59,204 bases of DNA. Source: Sphingobacterium lumbrici. GTDB lineage: Bacteria; Bacteroidota; Bacteroidia; Sphingobacteriales; Sphingobacteriaceae. A program made the translations under genes and the position numbers. Each line of letters starts with the position of its first letter. Position 1 is the first letter of the stretch. The DNA is taken from the NCBI RefSeq assembly GCF_006476045.1, contig NZ_SRZY01000003.1, positions 1-59,204 of the forward strand, read 5' to 3'. The notes below the pieces were generated by a model that was not told where the DNA came from, did not search any database, and saw only the letters and a list, made by a program, of their open reading frames with translations. Positions 47,743 through 55,872 of this stretch are shown piece by piece.

Positions 47743-48417
47743 ATGAATAACGTAAAATTTGTAACATATCTTGTCCTTGGAAGTGTGCTGTCTTTTGGAG
47801 CCTGTACGAATAGCGCAAATACTAAAGTTCAGACAACCGTAAATGGCCATGAAGATCATGACCATAGCCACGATGGACATCATCATCACGAGGGGCACGA
47901 CCACAATCATGCAGACCACAATCATGCAGCAGAACCTACATCGGCCACTGATTCACAAGAACAGGCTTCTACCGCTGCTACTGGAACGACAGACCCTATT
48001 CCAAACATACCTCCCTTCACCTTTTACAAGGTAAAATCCGGTATTTCGTTTACAAATGCAGACCTCACAAAAGATAAAAAAACCATCTTTGTACTCTTTG
48101 ATCCGGGATGTCATCATTGCCGCGAAGAAGCTACTGCACTTGCTAAAAATTACAACAAACTTAAAGATATCAACCTTTATTTTGTATCTATGAATGAACC
48201 GGCATTAATGGCCACATTCTTAGAATCATTTGCAAAAGAATTGGTAGACAAGCCGAATGTTCAGGTACTGTACGACAGAAATCAGGACTTTATTCAAAAA
48301 TTCCATGTACCAAGCCTATTCCCTGCAAATTATGTTTACGATGTAAATGGTAAACTGCAATCTTACTGGGAAGGTGAGAAAAATATAAATGAAATCATTA
48401 CTTTATATACGAAGTAA
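47743..48417 (+). CDS. His-rich lipoprotein with thioredoxin-like domain and CHHC active site
   Basis: 224 residues from the ATG after the promoter. The lipoprotein signal ends LSFGAC-TNSA. Residues ~35-60 are a metal-binding-type His/Asp tract (HDHSHDGHHHHEGHDHNH). A Ser/Thr/Ala linker then leads to a thioredoxin-like domain at ~95-224 with FDPGCHHCREEA as the active site (Cys-His-His-Cys rather than CGPC) and SLFPANYVYDVNG in the cis-proline region. The stop codon touches the ATG of gap (TAAATG), so the genes are co-transcribed. A role in periplasmic metal handling or redox is inferred. Confidence 0.78.
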   Translation: MNNVKFVTYLVLGSVLSFGACTNSANTKVQTTVNGHEDHDHSHDGHHHHEGHDHNHADHNHAAEPTSATDSQEQASTAATGTTDPIPNIPPFTFYKVKSGISFTNADLTKDKKTIFVLFDPGCHHCREEATALAKNYNKLKDINLYFVSMNEPALMATFLESFAKELVDKPNVQVLYDRNQDFIQKFHVPSLFPANYVYDVNGKLQSYWEGEKNINEIITLYTK

Positions 48418-49416
48418 ATGAGAATTGCTATAAATGGTTTTGGGCGTATTGGCAGGCATACCTTACGGAATTTAATCGGCAGAGGAATTGAAAATGCAGA
48501 AGTCGTAGCCATCAATGATCTCACTGATGCAAAGACACTCTCCCATTTGTTCAAATATGATTCCGTTCATGGTGCCTTTCCGGGTACTGTGGGCTATACA
48601 GAAAACAGTATCCTTGTTGATGGGCACGACATCGTCATTCTCAATATTAAAAATCCGACGGATTTACCCTGGAAAGAGTTAAACATAGATGTGGTCATAG
48701 AGTCTACCGGTTTGTTTACCACAAAGGAAAAGGCTGGTGGACACTTAGCTGCAGGTGCTAAACAAGTCATCATCTCTGCCCCTTCTCCGGACAAAGAAAT
48801 TCCTACTGTCGTGTTAGGAATAAATGACTTGGATTTTGATTGGGATACACCTATATTTTCAAATGCCAGCTGCACGACCAATAATGTGGCTCCTCTGGTG
48901 AAAATATTAGATGAAAATTGGCATATCCAGGATGGATATATTACAACTATACATTCCATGACAGGCGATCAAAATCTCCATGACTCCCCTCACCGAGATC
49001 TCCGTAGAGCGCGGGCAGCCTCCTCTTCCATTATCCCGACAACTACAGGAGCAGCTAAGGCCATCACAAATGTATTTACCCACTTAGAAGGCAAACTGGG
49101 TGGAGCAGGTATCCGGGTGCCGGTACTCAATGGATCGCTGACAGATTTTACATGTACACTTGCAAAAAAAACAACAGTAGCTGAAATCAACACTAAATTT
49201 CGAGAGGCTGCAATGCACCAGCTAAAAGGGGTATTGTATTATACCGAAGACCCTATTGTATCTGTTGACATCATTAACAATCCTTACTCTTGTGTATTTG
49301 ACGCACAGCTTACGTCTATCGTCGGCGGATTAGTAAAAGTAGTAGGTTGGTATGATAACGAATTTGGCTACTCCAATCGATTGGTTGATATCTTAGATAA
49401 ATTGAGCACAAGATGA
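48418..49416 (+). CDS. gap: Glyceraldehyde-3-phosphate dehydrogenase, classic form
   Basis: 332 residues, standard length. The NAD fold starts IAINGFGRIGRHTLRNL. The catalytic Cys lies in FSNASCTTNNVAPLVK near residue 150. Other landmarks are HSMTGDQNLHDSPHRDLRRA, TGAAKAI and WYDNEFGYSNRLVDI. It catalyses the glycolytic oxidation of glyceraldehyde 3-phosphate with phosphate and NAD+. It sits between a surface lipoprotein and an acetyltransferase with no intergenic space, an unusual setting. The longer paralogue lies at 29339-30787. Confidence 0.95.
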   Translation: MRIAINGFGRIGRHTLRNLIGRGIENAEVVAINDLTDAKTLSHLFKYDSVHGAFPGTVGYTENSILVDGHDIVILNIKNPTDLPWKELNIDVVIESTGLFTTKEKAGGHLAAGAKQVIISAPSPDKEIPTVVLGINDLDFDWDTPIFSNASCTTNNVAPLVKILDENWHIQDGYITTIHSMTGDQNLHDSPHRDLRRARAASSSIIPTTTGAAKAITNVFTHLEGKLGGAGIRVPVLNGSLTDFTCTLAKKTTVAEINTKFREAAMHQLKGVLYYTEDPIVSVDIINNPYSCVFDAQLTSIVGGLVKVVGWYDNEFGYSNRLVDILDKLSTR

Positions 49417-49847
49417 TCCGCTTTATAAAATCCGAACAAACATTGCCCATACGTTCGCTCGTACTACGCAACGGACTTCCGGAAGAGCAGTGTATATTTG
49501 ACCATGATCGCTTCCCCACGACCTTTCACATGGGGTATTTTGACGAGGAGGACAGGTTAGTATGTGTACTGACCTGCATGAAAGAAAACCACGGAAAATT
49601 ACCTAAAGCAGGCTACCGACTAAGGGGTATGGCTACCCATCCCGATCATCTGCGGAAAGGGTATGCCGGAGATCTGTTGAAGGCAGCAGAATTGCATTTA
49701 AAAACACAATTGCAAGCAGATTACCTTTGGTTCAACGCCCGGGTTATTGCCTTTCCGTTCTATGAAAGATTAGGTTTCGAATTCATGTCAGATGAATTTG
49801 ATATTCCCGGAATCGGACCGCACAAAGAAATGTTTAAATTCCTGTGA
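49413..49847 (+). CDS. GNAT family N-acetyltransferase
   Basis: 144 residues. The acetyl-CoA-binding motif A is LRGMATHPDHLRKGYAGDLLKAAELHL near residues 69-95. Motif B contains WFNARVIAFPFYERLGFEF. The start overlaps the gap stop by 4 bp (ATGA), so translation is coupled. The target could be a small molecule or a protein; nothing in the sequence decides it. Confidence 0.88.
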   Translation: MIRFIKSEQTLPIRSLVLRNGLPEEQCIFDHDRFPTTFHMGYFDEEDRLVCVLTCMKENHGKLPKAGYRLRGMATHPDHLRKGYAGDLLKAAELHLKTQLQADYLWFNARVIAFPFYERLGFEFMSDEFDIPGIGPHKEMFKFL

Positions 49848-49872
49848 TTAAACGTACAATCTGATTAAAAAA

Positions 49873-50649
49873 TTACATCTCCCGTTCCACACCTAATCCA
49901 AATAGCGCGAAATCGTATTTAACAGGATCCTGCGGATCCAATAACCTTAGATTTTCTGTCAATTCGATTGCAGTTTTCCAATTTACCTTTTCTAAGGTAA
50001 TCAAATGAAATTTGCGTGCCACGCGCTCGACGTGTACATCACAGGGAGCAATCAATTGAGCGGGTAAAATACGGTTCCAAATTCCAAAGTCGACACCATT
50101 TTCATCTTTGCGCACCATCCAACGAAGAAACATATTCAAACGCTTACATGTAGACTTTTGGAGGGGAGAACTGATATGTTTACGTGTCCGTAAGGGATAA
50201 TCGGGCAAGGAAAAGAAATAGTTTTTAAATTCGTTCAAAGACTGCTCTACAGAAATCGCTTGAATTCCTTCCTGCCCTATTAAAAAAGCATCTTCTAACG
50301 AATCAAAACGACGATAATGATATTGAAAAAAAGAAATAAAATAAAGTAAATCGGTATCGTTAAATGTGCGGTGCTTGAATCCCAGGAGGCTTTTGAGGTC
50401 TTCGTCCTTATGGCTGAGAATAAAGTGATACGGGTCTCCATTCATGCGGTCAATCAACTCATTACATTTGTTGATAATGGTCTTTCGTTGCCCCCAAGCC
50501 AGTATAGATGCAAAAAAGCCCATTATTTCAATATTCTGCTTCTGTGAAAACAAATGGGGAATACAGATCGGATCGTGGGTGATGAAAGCAGGTCTGTTGT
50601 ACTCCATCACCTTGGTATCTAAAAAATTTTTAATATTAAAATCTGACAT
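49873..50649 (-). CDS. TIGR02757 family protein
   Basis: 258 residues. It has the family's conserved opening (DPICIPHLFSQKQNIEIMGFFASILAWGQRKTI), a central FKHRTFNDTDLLYFISFFQYHY, and a C-terminal DPVKYDFALFGLGVER. The LIAPCDVHVERVAR segment resembles the helix-hairpin-helix region of DNA glycosylase-like folds. Function is not established for the family. Confidence 0.85.
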   Translation of the reverse strand: MSDFNIKNFLDTKVMEYNRPAFITHDPICIPHLFSQKQNIEIMGFFASILAWGQRKTIINKCNELIDRMNGDPYHFILSHKDEDLKSLLGFKHRTFNDTDLLYFISFFQYHYRRFDSLEDAFLIGQEGIQAISVEQSLNEFKNYFFSLPDYPLRTRKHISSPLQKSTCKRLNMFLRWMVRKDENGVDFGIWNRILPAQLIAPCDVHVERVARKFHLITLEKVNWKTAIELTENLRLLDPQDPVKYDFALFGLGVEREM

Positions 50650-50789
50650 TGGTAGGGGGTAAAAGAGCTAAAAGGTTAAAAAGCTAGAAGGGTAAGAATG
50701 TAAAGTCGAATAGGCGTAAAGCATAAAAATAGCAGTAGTGTTTTTTAACTTCACGACTTTACACCCTTACGGCTTCACACGTTTACAAA
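50650..50789. repeat. Imperfect 8-bp A-rich repeats and inverted repeat
   Basis: Between 50655 and 50728 a rough 8-bp rhythm of NNNTAAAR-like units runs upstream of the TIGR02757 gene. TGTAAAGTCG (50699-50708) pairs perfectly with 50754-50763, which may form a terminator for the cystathionine gene. No ORF. Confidence 0.5.
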
Positions 50790-51935
50790 CTAAGATAATG
50801 CCTGCTTCAAATCTTCGATCAGGTCTTCCGCATCTTCTATTCCGACCGATAAACGTAATAAGTTGTCCACTATACCTACTTTTTCTCGTGCTTCTTGAGG
50901 TACCGAGCCGTGGCTCATGGTAGCAGGGTGGTTGATTAAAGACTCAACACCTCCCAGTGATTCGGCAAGGGTAAATACCTTAAAACTTGAAGCGATTCGA
51001 AAAGTTTCCTGAAGATCAGCTCCTTTTAATACGATGGAAATCACACCGCCGAAATCTTTCATTTGCTTCTTCGCAATATCATGACCTGGGTGATCTTCAA
51101 ATCCCGGCCAGTAGATCCCGGCTATTTTTGGATGTCTTTTTAGAAATTCAGCAACTTTACGTCCATTTTCGCAATGCGCCTGCATCCGCAGATGCAGCGT
51201 TTTAATTCCACGTAATGCCAAAAAAGAATCTTGAGGGCCAGGTGTGCCTCCTACTGTATTGTAAAAGAAGAATAATTGTTTATATAAGTCTTCAGACTTC
51301 AACACAAGGGCACCCATTACCACATCCGAATGTCCGTTTATATATTTGGTAGCCGAGTGCATAACAATATCTGCACCCAAATCCAACGGATTTTGCAAAT
51401 ATGGAGAAGCGAACGTATTATCTACAACGTATAATACATTGTTTTCCTTCGCAATTTTACCAATTTCTGCTATATCAGCCAATTTCAACGTAGGATTCGT
51501 CGGTGTTTCAATCCAGATTAATTTTGTCTTTTCGGTTATCCCGCGACGAACTGCTTCACTGTCCGATGTATTCACGAAGACAAATTTGATCCCATACCGT
51601 TCGTACACTTTCGTGAAGATACGATACGAGCCACCATATAAATCTTCCCCTGTTACGACCTCATCGCCGGGCTTTAACAAGCGTAATACACAATCTGTAG
51701 CGGCCATACCACTGGAGAATGCTAATCCAAATTGACCATTTTCGAGTGCTGCAAGACAATCTTCCAACGCCTTGCGGGTAGGATTAGTGCCTCTTGAATA
51801 TTCAAAACCTTTGTGATCTCCGGGAGAATCCTGCTTGTAAGTAGACGTCTGATATATAGGTATCATCACCGCCCCCGTACCGGGGTCAGCATGTTGACCG
51901 GCATGAATAGCCTTTGTCGCAAATTTATATGCCAT
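50790..51935 (-). CDS. Cystathionine gamma-synthase/lyase family PLP enzyme
   Basis: 381 residues of the trans-sulfuration PLP family. The N-terminus has FATKAIHAGQHADPGTGAV. Active-site motifs are YSRGTNPTRKALE, GMAATD, the PLP lysine in MHSATKYINGHSDVVMG near residue 197, and SLGGVESLINHPATMSH. It could act as cystathionine gamma-synthase or as a gamma-lyase, which close homologues do not separate reliably. It lies 27 bp downstream of the epimerase-like gene and is likely co-transcribed. It functions in methionine and cysteine metabolism. Confidence 0.9.
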   Translation of the reverse strand: MAYKFATKAIHAGQHADPGTGAVMIPIYQTSTYKQDSPGDHKGFEYSRGTNPTRKALEDCLAALENGQFGLAFSSGMAATDCVLRLLKPGDEVVTGEDLYGGSYRIFTKVYERYGIKFVFVNTSDSEAVRRGITEKTKLIWIETPTNPTLKLADIAEIGKIAKENNVLYVVDNTFASPYLQNPLDLGADIVMHSATKYINGHSDVVMGALVLKSEDLYKQLFFFYNTVGGTPGPQDSFLALRGIKTLHLRMQAHCENGRKVAEFLKRHPKIAGIYWPGFEDHPGHDIAKKQMKDFGGVISIVLKGADLQETFRIASSFKVFTLAESLGGVESLINHPATMSHGSVPQEAREKVGIVDNLLRLSVGIEDAEDLIEDLKQALS

Positions 51936-51962
51936 CGCTTTAAGTTTGAATGCTTAAAAGTA

Positions 51963-52757
51963 TTAAAAATTTAACGGAGAAGGGTACAAAAAGGTATAAT
52001 CTAACGTTTGAATGACGCGATCCGAAGACACTATTTTTTGTGTCGTTTGCCCGGGTTCAAAAGATATGGGCAATTCGTACCCATATTTAGCAGCCGATGC
52101 TATTATCACTTCCTCTTTTGAAGGATGTTCAGGGCAGACAATATTAAATAACCCATGTTCCAAATCCGTAGAAAAAGCCAGAAAAATAAGCTGTATCACA
52201 TCCTGTAGATGAACAAAATTTGCGGGTTGTTCACCAGTTGTACAGATTTTACCAGCAAAATACTTGGCAAATATTCGATTCTTTCCAAACAGCCCGCCCA
52301 AGCGGAACACGATCGTCCGGGACAACGATGTCATCTTTTCTTCCGCTAATGCCAGTAAAGGATTTAAAGCTTCCTGATCGTTGAAATGCTCATCTACCCG
52401 TCCTTCTATATCGGGATATATACCAATCGAACTCAAGAAAATATGCTTGCGGTATTGCAACAGGCGAATAAAACTCAAAATGTTATCAAATCGGTGCGAG
52501 ACAGTCTCTATCGTGTTTTTTGAACTGGCAGGAACACTGGTCAAGATATAATCAAACGTATCGGGCAAAAAATCCGGCACATTCTTATCCACGTCAAAAT
52601 CCATCAAGAAGGCAAAAGTACCATCGCCCCTCAAACGATGGCACTTCTCTGTATTCGTTGTACTAACCCATACTTCTATTCCCTGATTTCGGCATTGGAC
52701 AGCGAATTCCTCCCCTACCCAACCGCATCCTAAAATAAGTATTCTTGTTGTCTTCAG
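51963..52757 (-). CDS. NAD-dependent epimerase-like Rossmann protein with probable CTG start
   Basis: Minus-strand translation upstream of the first canonical start (TTG at 52634) continues the family: KTTRILILGCGWVGEEFAVQ, with the dinucleotide-binding GxGxxG-type loop. The frame is closed by TAA at about 52771, and no ATG, GTG or TTG lies between there and 52634. A CTG at 52757, preceded by AAAAAGGGATAAAT, fits as the start and gives 264 residues. Later motifs are FVHLQDVIQLIF and HGLFNIVCPEHPSKEEV. It resembles YeeZ-like SDR proteins. Starting at 52634 would remove the nucleotide-binding loop. Confidence 0.75.
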   Translation of the reverse strand: MKTTRILILGCGWVGEEFAVQCRNQGIEVWVSTTNTEKCHRLRGDGTFAFLMDFDVDKNVPDFLPDTFDYILTSVPASSKNTIETVSHRFDNILSFIRLLQYRKHIFLSSIGIYPDIEGRVDEHFNDQEALNPLLALAEEKMTSLSRTIVFRLGGLFGKNRIFAKYFAGKICTTGEQPANFVHLQDVIQLIFLAFSTDLEHGLFNIVCPEHPSKEEVIIASAAKYGYELPISFEPGQTTQKIVSSDRVIQTLDYTFLYPSPLNF

Positions 52758-52788
52758 ATTTATCCCTTTTTATTTTTGACTAAATACC

Positions 52789-52942
52789 TGTAACTCGTAA
52801 CCAGTAACCCGTCACCCGTAACTCGTGACCCGTAACCTGTAACTCGTAACCAGCAACCTGTCACCCGTAACTCGTAACTAGTGACCCGTAACTCGTAACC
52901 TGTAACCCGTAACCTGTAACTCGTCACCAATCACCCGTCACT
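52789..52942. repeat. Heptamer array, 22 contiguous units of (C/T/A)GTAAC(C/T)
   Basis: From 52789 to 52942 the sequence divides exactly into 22 units of 7 bp with no insertion or deletion, such as TGTAACT CGTAACC and CGTGACC CGTAACC. Positions 5 and 6 are A and C in every unit; position 4 varies among A, C and G and position 7 between C and T. The array begins 4 bp beyond the proS stop codon and ends 31 bp before the CTG of the epimerase-like gene, filling the intergenic space. Confidence 0.9.
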
Positions 52943-52945
52943 TAT

Positions 52946-54418
52946 TTAATATGCTTTCGCAAAAAGTACACGCTGTGCCGACGGTTTACCCGTGAAAATA
53001 CAGATTCCTTCTTCCTCTTTGTTGTCCAACGGAATACATCGAATGGTTGCTTTCGTTTCTTCTTTTACACGTTTTTCCGTTTCTACGGTACCATCCCAAT
53101 GACAAGAAATAAATCCACCTTTTGTTTCAAGGATCTCTTTAAACTCATCATAAGAATTCACTTCTGTAATATGACTATCTCTAAATTTAAGTGCTTTTTG
53201 ATAGATATTGACCTGAATTTCATCCAATAGGCTTTCTATTTTCGCAGAAAGGCCTTCCTGCGATACTGTCTCCTTAGTTTGGGTATCACGTCGGGCCAAT
53301 TCCACTGTACCGTTTTGCATATCACGGGCACCGATAGCCACACGCAGTGGCACGCCTTTCAATTCCCATTCCGCAAATTTAAAGCCCGGGCGTTGCGTAT
53401 CCCGGTCGTCAAATTTAACCGATACACCGATCCCTTTCAGCTCCGCCATCAGATTATCCACGAAGGCATCTATTGTTGCTTTCTCTTCTTCTGTTCTGAA
53501 AATCGGCACAATTACCACTTGAATTGGTGCTAATTTTGGAGGTAATATTAATCCTTGGTCATCCGAATGTGCCATCACCAGTGCTCCCATCAAACGGGTG
53601 GATACACCCCATGAAGTAGCCCAGACGTGTTCTAATTTCCCCTCTCTGGACGTAAACTTCACATCGAAAGCCTTTGCAAAATTCTGTCCTAAGAAATGGG
53701 ACGTCCCCGCCTGCAATGCTTTTCCATCTTGCATCAATGCTTCGATACAATAGGTATCCAACGCTCCGGCGAATCGCTCATTCTCGGTCTTGCGGCCACG
53801 GATTACCGGCACCGCTAATATATTCTCGGCAAATTCGGAGTAGACATCCAGCATGCGTTCTGCTTCTTCGATAGCTTCTTGCTCCGTGGCATGTGCCGTA
53901 TGACCTTCTTGCCATAAGAATTCAGCGGTCCGCAAAAACAAACGCGTACGCATTTCCCATCTTACCACATTTGCCCATTGATTTACTAAAATAGGAAGAT
54001 CTCTATACGATTCTATCCAGCCTCTATAGGTATTCCAAATAATCGTTTCAGAAGTTGGCCTGACAATTAATTCTTCTTCCAGTTTTGCGTCCTCATCTAC
54101 AATAATATTACCGTTACCGTCATTTTTTAAACGGTAGTGTGTCACTACTGCACATTCTGTTGCAAACCCTTCTACATGTGAAGCTTCTTTCGAGAAAAAA
54201 GACTTCGGAATAAATAGTGGGAAGTAGGCATTACTATGACCTGTTTCCTTAAATCTTTTATCCAAAATAGCCTGCATTCTTTCCCATATTCCATATCCAT
54301 ACGGTTTAATGACCATACAACCCCTCACCGCAGAATATTCAGCTAAATCTGCTTTGATTACCAAATCATTATACCATTGTGAATAATCCTCACTACGACT
54401 TGTTATTCCTTTACTCAT
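52946..54418 (-). CDS. proS: Proline--tRNA ligase
   Basis: 490 residues, class II synthetase of the shorter archaeal/eukaryotic-like type. Motif 1 region: [19 protein letters not shown]. Motif 2: [26 protein letters not shown]. Motif 3: [19 protein letters not shown]. The anticodon-binding domain lies near 290-400 ([32 protein letters not shown]), and a C-terminal zinc-type domain ends in LFAKAY. It lacks the INS editing domain of bacterial-type ProRS. It charges tRNA-Pro in the cytoplasm. Confidence 0.96.
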   Translation of the reverse strand: MSKGITSRSEDYSQWYNDLVIKADLAEYSAVRGCMVIKPYGYGIWERMQAILDKRFKETGHSNAYFPLFIPKSFFSKEASHVEGFATECAVVTHYRLKNDGNGNIIVDEDAKLEEELIVRPTSETIIWNTYRGWIESYRDLPILVNQWANVVRWEMRTRLFLRTAEFLWQEGHTAHATEQEAIEEAERMLDVYSEFAENILAVPVIRGRKTENERFAGALDTYCIEALMQDGKALQAGTSHFLGQNFAKAFDVKFTSREGKLEHVWATSWGVSTRLMGALVMAHSDDQGLILPPKLAPIQVVIVPIFRTEEEKATIDAFVDNLMAELKGIGVSVKFDDRDTQRPGFKFAEWELKGVPLRVAIGARDMQNGTVELARRDTQTKETVSQEGLSAKIESLLDEIQVNIYQKALKFRDSHITEVNSYDEFKEILETKGGFISCHWDGTVETEKRVKEETKATIRCIPLDNKEEEGICIFTGKPSAQRVLFAKAY

Positions 54419-54614
54419 TTAGATTTTTACTATTTATTTTGTAACAATATGTTATAGATTCCCGTTTTTAATAATGCTGCTTCGACAAGACAAAAATTAA
54501 ATTAAAGTTTTATTTATATTTTTGTTATACAGCGTTAAACCCTGATTTAAAAACTGCGTCTAAGATAATAAATTAAGACTGGATTATCTAAAGACTCTGG
54601 AAGGAAAGATTATC
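54419..54614. promoter_or_regulatory. Divergent promoter region of proS and the low-complexity lipoprotein
   Basis: An AT-rich 196-bp gap between divergent genes. TATTTTTG at 54517-54524 matches TAnnTTTG on the plus strand about 90 bp before the lipoprotein ATG. The minus-strand promoter for proS is not clear. Confidence 0.4.
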
Positions 54615-55790
54615 ATGAAAATAAAAACAAATAGATTATTAATAGGCGGATGGGCGTTAGCAATTGTCACAGCACTTAGCTCTTGTTCCACTAGTAAACA
54701 AATAGCCTACAAGGATGATGTCTACAACAATCAATCTCAGGCTATTGCCGCAGAAACTTATCAAAGTCCGGATTACTATTATACAGATGAAAATTATATA
54801 GAAGAGGGATCCGTTGCAAATCAAAACGGATATTACGCTGACGAATATTCGGATCAAGAATATATGGACGGTGAATATGAGGATTTAGAATATGCAAATC
54901 GGATCAACCGCTTTTATTATGCTACTCCGGGTATGGGGTATTACGATCCGTTTTTTGACCCCTGGTACGGTTACGGCGGATTTGGATTAGGGTTCTCAAA
55001 TTGGGGATGGGGATCCAGATGGTCTATGGGCTTTGGCTGGGGAAATCCTTACGCTGGATATGGCTGGGGAAATCCATTTTATGGCGGTTTTGGATACGGT
55101 GGTTTCGGATATAACGGATACTGGGGACACAACTCATTTTATAATCATTGGGGACATCCGTATTATGGATACGGATATGGTGGTTACGCAGGGCATGCTT
55201 ATATAAGCAGATCTTCGCACGTATCGGACAGATCGGTTTCAAGAGACCGGTTCAATACGCGTGCGCGAAGTGCTAATGTAAGATCAACTAGTATAGTAAG
55301 CCGTGATGGAAGCGGCCGTATTGTGACGGGAACAAGAAGTGCTTCAAGACGTAATACAGAAGGTGTAAGTTCATCAAGAACAACAACCGGAACACGGATA
55401 GGTGTCTCCAGAACACCTGATGGTACAACTCGCTCCACAATTGGTTCAAGAAATACAACTGACAGCAGAAGAGCTACGGTAGGCTCTCCTAACAATGGTA
55501 CACGTACTTCGACTGCACCGAACGGAACGCGGACTTCTACAACCAGACCAACAATTGGTACAAGAACGTCGACTACGCCTCCAGCATCATCTAGACGTAC
55601 GGAATCAGCACCACAGAGAAATTCAACGCCTCCGGCATCTTCTACTCCGTCCAGATCATCTAACAGCGGTGTTTCACAAAGTCCGCCTCCGAGCAGAAGC
55701 AGTGGATCTTCTATGTCTAGTGGAAGTTCATCATCAAGCGGAAATTCTGGTGGCGGCGCGACAAGATCATCGGGGTCATCAAGACGATAA
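54615..55790 (+). CDS. Low-complexity lipoprotein: acidic Tyr-rich, Gly/Tyr/Trp-rich, then Ser/Thr/Arg-rich
   Basis: 391 residues with a lipoprotein signal ending ALSSC-STSK. Three zones follow: acidic Tyr-rich at ~45-95 (ENYIEEG, DEYSDQEYMDGEYEDLEY), Gly/Tyr/Trp/Phe-rich at ~100-195 (YGYGGFGLGFSNWGWGSR, YGGFGYGGFGYNG), and Ser/Thr/Arg-rich at ~200-391 (GTRTSTTR, SGSSMSSGSSSSSG). No enzyme motif. It is divergent from proS. Proteins of this kind next to proS have, as I recall, often been annotated as prolyl-tRNA synthetase by transfer, and that would be wrong here. A role as an envelope or matrix component is a guess. Confidence 0.75.
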   Translation: MKIKTNRLLIGGWALAIVTALSSCSTSKQIAYKDDVYNNQSQAIAAETYQSPDYYYTDENYIEEGSVANQNGYYADEYSDQEYMDGEYEDLEYANRINRFYYATPGMGYYDPFFDPWYGYGGFGLGFSNWGWGSRWSMGFGWGNPYAGYGWGNPFYGGFGYGGFGYNGYWGHNSFYNHWGHPYYGYGYGGYAGHAYISRSSHVSDRSVSRDRFNTRARSANVRSTSIVSRDGSGRIVTGTRSASRRNTEGVSSSRTTTGTRIGVSRTPDGTTRSTIGSRNTTDSRRATVGSPNNGTRTSTAPNGTRTSTTRPTIGTRTSTTPPASSRRTESAPQRNSTPPASSTPSRSSNSGVSQSPPPSRSSGSSMSSGSSSSSGNSGGGATRSSGSSRR

Positions 55791-55811
55791 CGAATTAAGT
55801 AAATATATCTC

Positions 55812-55845
55812 AATAGCCAATATCTGTTAAATTATATTGGCTATT
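55812..55845 (+). terminator. Terminator after the low-complexity lipoprotein gene
   Basis: AATAGCCAATAT (55812-55823) pairs perfectly with 55834-55845 and is followed by TTTT, 22 bp after the stop. Confidence 0.88.
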
Positions 55846-55872
55846 TTTTAACAACATATTATTACATAGATA

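Noticed and set aside
52789..52942. Heptamer array as a coding repeat or phase-variable start region
   Set aside because: A TAA stop lies between the array and the CTG in the gene's frame, so the array cannot be read through into the epimerase-like gene.
55199..55813. 204-codon minus-strand frame opposite the low-complexity lipoprotein
   Set aside because: Its acidic, Val/Leu-rich sequence is the mirror of Ser/Thr/Arg codons on the plus strand; the plus frame has a lipoprotein signal and terminator.
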